From assembly GCA_965153455.1 (NCBI GenBank), contig OZ234495.1, positions 14,504,875 through 14,568,874 on the forward strand: a stretch of DNA of 64,000 nucleotides, written 5' to 3'. The notes below the pieces were generated by a model, which had not been told where the DNA came from, made no database searches, and saw only the letters and a list, made by a program, of their open reading frames with translations. The position numbers and the translations under genes are program-made. Source of the stretch: Sphagnum compactum. Lineage: Eukaryota > Bryophyta > Sphagnopsida > Sphagnales. Of this stretch, positions 57,381 to 64,000 are shown one piece after another (position 1 is the first letter of the stretch; every line of letters starts with the position of its first letter).

Positions 57381-60318
57381 ATGGCAGTAGCAGGAGGAGC
57401 AAGAGGTCGGGCGAATTACGACGAACTCATCAAGTTGCTGTTGATTGGGGATAGTGGTGAGGAGGAAGAGGATTCATGGTGTTGTTCTTTTCTTTGTTGG
57501 TTTTCTTATTAGGGTTTCTTCTTATTCTTCTTCTTCTTTGTCCATATCCCTTGCTCATGTTCTGTACGTAGATGGATCTATGAATCCTTGCTTGTCTTCT
57601 TTCCCTTGTGAGCGAATTTTCAGCTAATGATTGTTGTTACAAGGCTTTAATTTTTTGAAGTTTTTTTTACGCATTCCGGTGGAGTCTAAAATGCACGTGA
57701 ATTTCTTCTTCTTCTTCTTCTTCTTTCGCAGGTGTGGGAAAGAGTTGCCTTCTCCTTCGCTTTTCTGATGACACCTTCACAACGAGTTTCATCACTACCA
57801 TAGGGTATGTATGTGAAGGAAAAAGTTTTGGTTTCGGCAGGAAAATTTGTATGTATGTACCAGGGTTAGTGGGAGTAGTAGTGACACGGCTGCTGCTGCT
57901 GCGGTCAGGTCTCTATTTGCTGTGCCAGTTTGTGATGATGAAACCGTGTTTCTGTATCTGAAAACGGCCATAGGGCGTGTGAAGGAAAAATGTTTTCGCC
58001 AGGAATTTGTATGTAGTAGTTAGTGGGAGTAGTAGTGACGCTGCTGCTGTCATCAGGTCTTGATGTGCCATGCCAGTTTGTGGTGATGAAGCCATGTTTC
58101 TGTATTTGAAAACTGCCATAGGACATGTGAAGAAAAAAATGCATTTGGCAGGAATTTGTATGTAGTAGTTAGTGGGGTTGATGAAGCTGCTGCTGTCATT
58201 AGGTCTTGATGTGCCATGTCAGTTTGTGATGATGAAGCCATGTTTATGTATCTGAAAGCTTCTGTCCTATTTTACAGGATCGATTTCAAGATCAGGACCA
58301 TTGAGCTTGATAATAAGCGCATCAAGCTCCAGATATGGGATACTGCTGGTCAGGAGCGTTTTCGCACAATTACAACAGGTTGGTTTGGCTGCTCACTGTC
58401 TGCTGTGTAGGGTAGACTACAAGAGCATTCTCCAAAGCACTATATTGTAGTCTTTGTGCTACTTGCTTTGGCTGTGGATTCATGATGATACATGGCTGCT
58501 TTGGCAGTTAAAACATGTGCAATGTTTCTGCTTGAGCTGGTGGTGCTTCTCCATGATGAGGGAAATCATCTTAGTAGTTATGTCCTTGCAGCTCTTTTTC
58601 ATTCTTTTCCATGATGTTGAAATCCTTTCAGTAGTCATATGTCCTTGGGTTATTTTTGCAGCATACTACCGAGGTGCAATGGGCATTCTGCTGGTGTACG
58701 ATGTCACAGATGAATCTTCTTTCAACAGTACTGAATACCCTTTCGTACAAACTTTACCCAAGTGTTTTGTGTCCTTGTGCAGTCCTTCTATCACACTGTA
58801 GTTCATCAATAGCACTTGAACCACTTGATGATTAGAGAGTCATTGGAGCAGTGCAATGGTCTCTGTGGCTGGCTGTGGAGGGAATTTGCAATGGAAAAAA
58901 TTGCTGCAATTTTGTACCCTGAAGTACTCTATTATGTGGACTGAGCATTACTGTACAGTTGCAACAAATAGTTTTGTGACATTTTCAATCCTGCAGGACT
59001 AGATCAGGTGGTATGAGGTGCAGGATGGGTTCAGTTCGTAGTTTTTCTTTTGACCAATTATGAAATTAGTCTCCTGTAGTGCAACGAAACTGAGTATTGA
59101 TCTGGTTGCCTCCAGATATCAGAAACTGGATCAGAAACATTGAGCTACATGCATCAGACAATGTGAACAAAATCCTGGTTGGCAACAAGGCTGATATGGA
59201 TGAGAGCAAACGGGTATGTTATGAGCAGCAGTGTTTCTGCGTTGACCATCAACATACTGGAAGTTAAATGTGGCTGTTGCAAGCAATTCTCTGATTGTTT
59301 ATCCAGATAAGTTAGTTGGAGGTTTCTTAGACTGTTAAGAACCCATCAGATAAAACATTACAGTTCACTCTTTCAATCCTGCATGCTGCTGATATGCAAT
59401 CGATATGTTGGCAGGCAGTGCCAACTGCAAAAGGTCAAGCACTTGCAGATGAGTTTGGGATCAAGTTTTTTGAAACTGTGAGTTACCCTGTTCTTTTGGC
59501 CATCTGTATCTTGTGCATCAACATGCTATTCAATCATGGCTGGTGGATAGACAAATGGAAAAAATCAAAGTGCCATTCACATATGGTGCTTCTATATGGC
59601 AGAATCAACAGCTTGGGAGAACACTGTATTTGTTTTTTTACATTGATGTGAAACTGACTCCCTGGATAGCATGAAAAGATAACATAATCCTAGATCATGT
59701 TTTGTTCTTGGTGCTTAGGTACTCTCTTGCCATAGGTTTGGTCTTGGTGTTGTCAGCTAACAAATATGTGCATGGGTTCCATGCAAATGTTCTTGATGTT
59801 CTCCTTGCAAGCATTATGTAGTTCAGAGGAAGTTTGACGTAGTGTGGCATGCAGAGTGCCAAAACGAACCTCAATGTTGAGAATGTCTTCTTCACCATTG
59901 CAAGGGATATCAAGAATCGGGTGGCAGAGTCTGATTCAAGTCATGCTGAGGTATGTTAAGGTTGTAAGCCAATTGTGCTAGATGAACATGGAGTAGAGGT
60001 GGAGTGTTATGATGTGAAATGAGGGAATGGAAGTCAGTTTATGACCTGTTGGAAGAGAACCACACTAGTAGCAAAGCATCACATTAGTTGTATGGTTTGT
60101 GTAGTGTCTCCTGTTTGTGAAGAATGCCTCCACCTACACTCCTCACTCAAAGACAAAGAAACCTGACTATAAGGGGATTTAAAATTGTAACACCAAGATG
60201 ATGCTGACTTTTGCTGTTGTTTGGTTATGTGGTATGGTAGCCTGTAAAAACCAGCATCAAGCTCAATGCATCAAATAGCGCAACTTCAAGTGCATCAAGG
60301 CCAACATGCTGTTCTTAG
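57381..60318 (+). CDS. RABE1: RABE (Rab8-type) small GTPase
   Basis: Eight exons join in frame to 216 residues, the normal size for the family: 57381-57456, 57732-57804, 58278-58378, 58662-58727, 59116-59213, 59415-59477, 59855-59950 and 60241-60318. Plant RABE proteins are Rab8 relatives that act in post-Golgi traffic to the plasma membrane. All GTPase motifs are present: P-loop GDSGVGKS (23-30), switch I FITTIGIDFK (45-54), WDTAGQE (70-76), NKAD (129-132) and ETSAKTN (158-164). The Rab-specific [20 protein letters not shown] (85-104) is intact. The protein ends TCCS, with the double cysteine expected to be geranylgeranylated for membrane attachment. The hypervariable tail (183-213) is Ser/Asn-rich. 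Intron 2 contains a tandem triplication that includes a copy of the exon 2 donor region. The first ATG of exon 1 fits family starts. The gene is convergent with CAND1. Confidence 0.96.
57798..58258 (+). repeat. Tandem triplication (about 150-170 bp) from the exon 2/intron 2 junction of RABE
   Basis: CCATAGG occurs at 57,798-57,804 (end of exon 2), 57,968-57,974 and 58,116-58,122. Each is followed by TGTGAAGGAAAAA-like sequence, a GGCAGGAATTTGTATGTAGT variant, TAGTGGGAGTAGTAGTGA or a shortened form, CTGCTGCTGTC, CAGGTCT and ATGATGAAGCCATGTTTCTG. The first copy carries the real donor GTATGT; the second reads GCGTGT and the third ACATGT at the same place. Confidence 0.85.
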
Positions 60319-61801
60319 AGCTGGACCAAGAGGGGAACCTGCAAGTGTGCAGTTTTTAGAGCTGTGATTGACAGCAAAGTAAGTCAGCAAAAGAAGCAGG
60401 GCATTTATGTAACCTTCTTCTGGCTTGTGGGGCAGCTGCCAGAGGTAGAGCTATCCCTTTCCAGACCAATGTAAGGTTTTTAGAAGGTGGGGCAAGGGGA
60501 GGTGGATGACCATAGAGAAGGACTAGATTAGTATCTTGTGGGTATCTATTCTTTGAGAACCCTTAGCATTTTCTCTCCCACCTCCAGTCCCCATGGTGAA
60601 GGATAATATTTGATTATGCATGACTGATTTGTTGGAATAGCTGATGTCGCCAATTGCATCCAAATGCAAATGCCATTCTTTACCTTGTTACAGGATTTTT
60701 TCTGCTTGGAGGTGAAGTTAGTGAGTGTGATTTTATAAGTACTTCAATGCACAGACTCTTGTGATAACCAAGGATGTAAGGTTTCCTTGTCTGATACTCT
60801 TACAAAGAAGAGGTAATGCACTTCATGAGAAACACAGAAGTCTGTGGCATCCCTGAAAGCTTGTTCTAGTCCATCAGGGTTTTGCATTTGCCGATCCATA
60901 TTGTTGGTAATTAATTTCATTACCACTTGATTTCCTGGTGCCATGAGGCATGTTGGAACCTGGGCTGTGGAACATGAACTTCCTGCATTCAGACTCGAGC
61001 AACTATTTTAGACTGTAAACACAAGCTACTGCAGATCTTCATTCTTTGGAGATGACATTACAAAAGCTTCACCCACACATCAACAAGACCAAGTAAGAGC
61101 AATCTTTCTGGTTCAAGGCTAACTTCAACACAATTGAGCATTGAACCTACAAACAATAAGCTAGACTTTTTAGTCCAAAGAGGCAATAAAGCCCAAGACC
61201 ATGAATGACTCATACAATGGCATACCATGTGGTTAATCAATTCTTGTGGGAGTAAGTATCTAACACACATTTCCCAGTTACTGAGATTAGTGTGCAGACC
61301 AGCCAGATACTGTGTTAAATATGCCAGTTGTTTCATTCCTAAATAGCATCACATGATGAACCAGCATAAAGTAATACAGTGCTTGCTGAAACAAAATAAA
61401 CATGACCATTTAGAGGATAATTAGATGAAATGCATAAGACAAAACAGACAGCAAAATAAACTTCAAGCAGAAATGCGGAGACAGCTTAGTCTGCAACCAC
61501 ATCATATTACTGCTTTTTGTACACAGTTGTGACATGCCATGCAATACTGCCTGCCAACACCCACAATAAAATACTACAGCATCCATCATGCATCTAACTA
61601 TGGATTGCTGAACTTTGGGCTGTAAATAGGCTTGCAATGCACATAGAATATCCTACATTCCTTAAGTTGCAGTCTACTTACCTGCAAGTCCCATGCAGCT
61701 TCTCTATTTAAACTATCCTGATTTGCACTGCCAATTTGAGAACCATGGTTCCAAGTGTGAGCAGCAGCACACTAGAGCCTCATGAGTTACACTGACTACA
61801 A
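60319..61801. other. Interval between convergent RABE and CAND1 genes
   Basis: It probably contains both 3' UTRs. Composition is gene-like, but no domain was recognised. The minus frames at 60,744-60,944, 61,058-61,336 and 61,410-61,637 have no recognisable motif. Confidence 0.5.
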
Positions 61802-64000
61802 TCAGTTTAAGTCCATAATATCCCCACCACCTACAGTATCACTCTCATGGCGCACAGCACTGTACTTGTCAGCAAGTGAACCTGACTTCACAACATGGTT
61901 CATGAATGCCTTGAATCGGGCAGTAGGCTCACCACTGTCAAGCAACATGACAGTTGTTCAGTACCATCAAACCTGAGGGGGTAAATTGTCAGAATGTTAA
62001 CTGCTAGGCAGAAAATTCCATGAGCATTGAGGAAAAAAAAAGTGAGCTTTAGAGTTACATACTTGATCCGGTTGAGAGAGTCGATTGCACGAAGGGCACT
62101 GCGAATCATGTCTTCATTGCGATCTACCTCTTGCTTCACAGCATCTGGCTTTGTCTTGTTGGTCACACTTTTCTCCAGAGGGTCTACCAAAGCATCCATA
62201 ACTGCAAAATAGAGATTAACTCTTTGGAAGTTAGTATATCACATCCCTTCAATGCATGACGAATGCAATCAAAAGTTGAATGCTGGTAATTGTATACCAG
62301 CCAGAACTGCTGCGCCACATTTGTTCGCCAGTTTGGATAAGATGAGATGACATGGCATTTTTACATCATAGTGATCTGCAAGCCACCAGACAACGTTAGT
62401 TACACAGCTAAAACACCAGAAATATGGAAAAAGCTCTCAATATGGTACGCAAGATTCTGTCCCAATTCCAACACTGGGCTCTTGTGGAACACACCTGATA
62501 ACCCAGAGAGGAGAAATGGGGTGATGAAGTAAGATGGATCAATCTGGTCAAGGCAACTATCCAGAAGCGTATCCATGCACTCAAATGCCCCTTTCCTCAG
62601 TTCTAACCCATCATCCACAATGTGCTTGAATGGTCCTAAGTCAACTGTTCTTATCAGCTCTTTCTGCACCATCCAACAGAGATCCCTTTTAGATGCTATG
62701 GTTTTGAGCTGTACAATCACTTATACTCTTTATCTGTAACCTGTGAATGGAAAGAGATGTGCTCAAAATTGTTGGAAGGTAGACTGGCATACCTTCACTA
62801 CTGTCTGGTCATACAGAAGAGGGAGCAAAGTAGGGAGCAAGTCCTTCACAAGCCCAGGCTTGTTATGTGCTGCTGTGCTCAAAGCTGACACAGCAGCCCT
62901 TCTCACATGCTGTACCAATTCAATCACAATTTCAAGTCTCAACTCTACTGCTTAGGTACAGCAAAAATCTCAGAATGAATAAAACTATCACTGTGATTGA
63001 TTCAAAATGCCAAGCTCTGATTTCACATGACCAGTAAATAGAGCTGAAGATGCACATCCACAACACTCAGCTTCCATAAATACCAACAAAAAAATACCTT
63101 TCATTCAATGTACAAGCCTGCCCTAAAGCTACCTAGGTCTGGCAGAGACACAAGGTTACTTACCCTATCCTCATCTTTAATGAGCAACAGAAATGAAGCA
63201 ATACATGGCTTTATATATGCATCGATTGGTTGTGGCCGCTCCACAATTGTGTACTTTATTGCAATCACCACAGTTGCCCTAGTAAAGGCAGAGGAACTAG
63301 CTGTGCGGTCCTGCAAAGCCATGTATGCAACAGTGGATTAGCCAACTGTTCCAGCCTATGATTACCATCCATGGTACCAAACTAAAGGTCTAAGGTGCCA
63401 GTGTCAAGAGAGTCACAAATTCCAGGAGATTATGTTACCTTAAGGGCAGGTACCAACTTCTCAGGTTCAATAAATGCCAACTTTCCCAGACACTCAGCCA
63501 CCACATTCCGAACACCTTCCTCTTCACTCTCACAGTGTGTGAATAGAAGGCTCAAAATCTTTTGCACATCTGAATCTCTTAAATCAACTTTGCCCTCTCC
63601 ATTCAAAGATTGACGTGCAATCACCTGGAATCCCACGACAGAGAATGAGAAAGAGAGTCAGTACCCTATCAAATGAAAACAAACAGGAACAAGGACCAGA
63701 AATATGTGTCCAGGGGCCATAAGAATCAGTCCCAGAGGTGGACAGGGGTTTTCACCTCCTTTAAGGAATGCAGTAGCAAATACTGGAGCTTGGCCTGGCG
63801 ATCAATTTGGATGAGGATGAAAGGCAGGTACTGTGCCAAGTTTCCTACAGCAATGTTCCCCAGAGCATATGATGCTGCTGCTTTGATTTCTTCAGATGGA
63901 GATTGGAAGGACCCAATCACTACCCCTTCTATGTTGGCATGAGCACTTAAGTCTTTTCTCCTCCCAATCTCACCCAAACATAACAAGGATAGCAGCTGTG
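61802..64000 (-). CDS. CAND1: CAND1, C-terminal part (gene continues past the right edge)
   Basis: CAND1 is a HEAT-repeat solenoid that wraps unneddylated cullin-RBX1 and exchanges substrate-receptor modules of SCF-type ubiquitin ligases. The last eight exons are present and join in frame: 64000(partial)-63756, 63624-63439, 63310-63164, 62909-62793, 62663-62495, 62375-62298, 62201-62063 and 61934-61802 (stop at 61,802), giving about 404 residues of a protein usually near 1,220. Conserved blocks: [34 protein letters not shown]-like [119 protein letters not shown] and [20 protein letters not shown]. The extreme C-terminus (after [15 protein letters not shown]) differs from the Arabidopsis ending as I remember it, with an acidic DIMDLN end. 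The exons encoding the N-terminal two-thirds lie outside the window. Confidence 0.95.

Noticed and set aside
57905-58241. Minus-strand frames of 62-79 codons with HHHKLAWH-like repeats in RABE intron 2
   Set aside because: They arise from the tandem triplication and lie antisense in an intron.
60744-61637. Three minus frames of 66-92 codons between RABE and CAND1
   Set aside because: CAND1 already ends with a stop at 61,802 in a well-supported last exon. These frames have no motif and probably lie in its 3' flank.

Overview
This is nuclear DNA from a land plant. The genes are intron-rich with GT-AG junctions and short introns, and they encode plant families: mitochondrial PDH E1-beta, a RETICULATA-related plastid protein, an IQD calmodulin-binding protein, a RABE GTPase and CAND1. 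They sit in AT-rich, repeat-rich intergenic DNA with plant hAT, Harbinger, LTR and MITE relics. I cannot name the species. The divergence of the proteins from the Arabidopsis members as I know them suggests a non-flowering lineage (fern, lycophyte or bryophyte), at low confidence. Short introns argue mildly against a conifer.

Layout. 1.3-6.8 kb: PDH E1-beta, minus strand, 14 exons, complete. 6.8-17.4 kb: repeat territory with a 95-bp minisatellite, a dead PIF/Harbinger transposase and a probable solo LTR inside an older repeat. 17.4-20.7 kb: RETICULATA-related (DUF3411) gene, minus strand, 8 exons, complete. 21-33 kb: AT-rich DNA with a GGTACTA-type MITE family, a 120-bp tandem repeat and a fragmented BED/hAT transposase spread over about 4.9 kb. 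33.7-40.7 kb: BTB/POZ gene, plus strand, 14 exons, 934 codons. 42.4-44.1 kb: IQD-like gene, minus strand, one long reading frame. 44.1-57.3 kb: repeats, including a three-copy family of about 310 bp (two copies form an inverted pair), two copies of another MITE and several simple tandem arrays. 57.4-60.3 kb: RABE (Rab8-type) GTPase, plus strand, 8 exons, complete. 61.8-64.0 kb: the C-terminal part of CAND1, minus strand, running off the right edge.

All exon boundaries were derived by hand from splice consensus, reading-frame continuity and remembered family sequence. In each multi-exon model the exon lengths add up to an open frame. The genes are independent housekeeping or signalling genes, not an operon-like unit. 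BTB/IQD and RABE/CAND1 are convergent pairs.

I did not find a new biological system. The most interesting observations are a tandem triplication that copied the 5' splice site of RABE intron 2, the nested transposon history, and an IQD-like protein with only one recognisable IQ motif. No tRNA, rRNA or CRISPR array was recognised.
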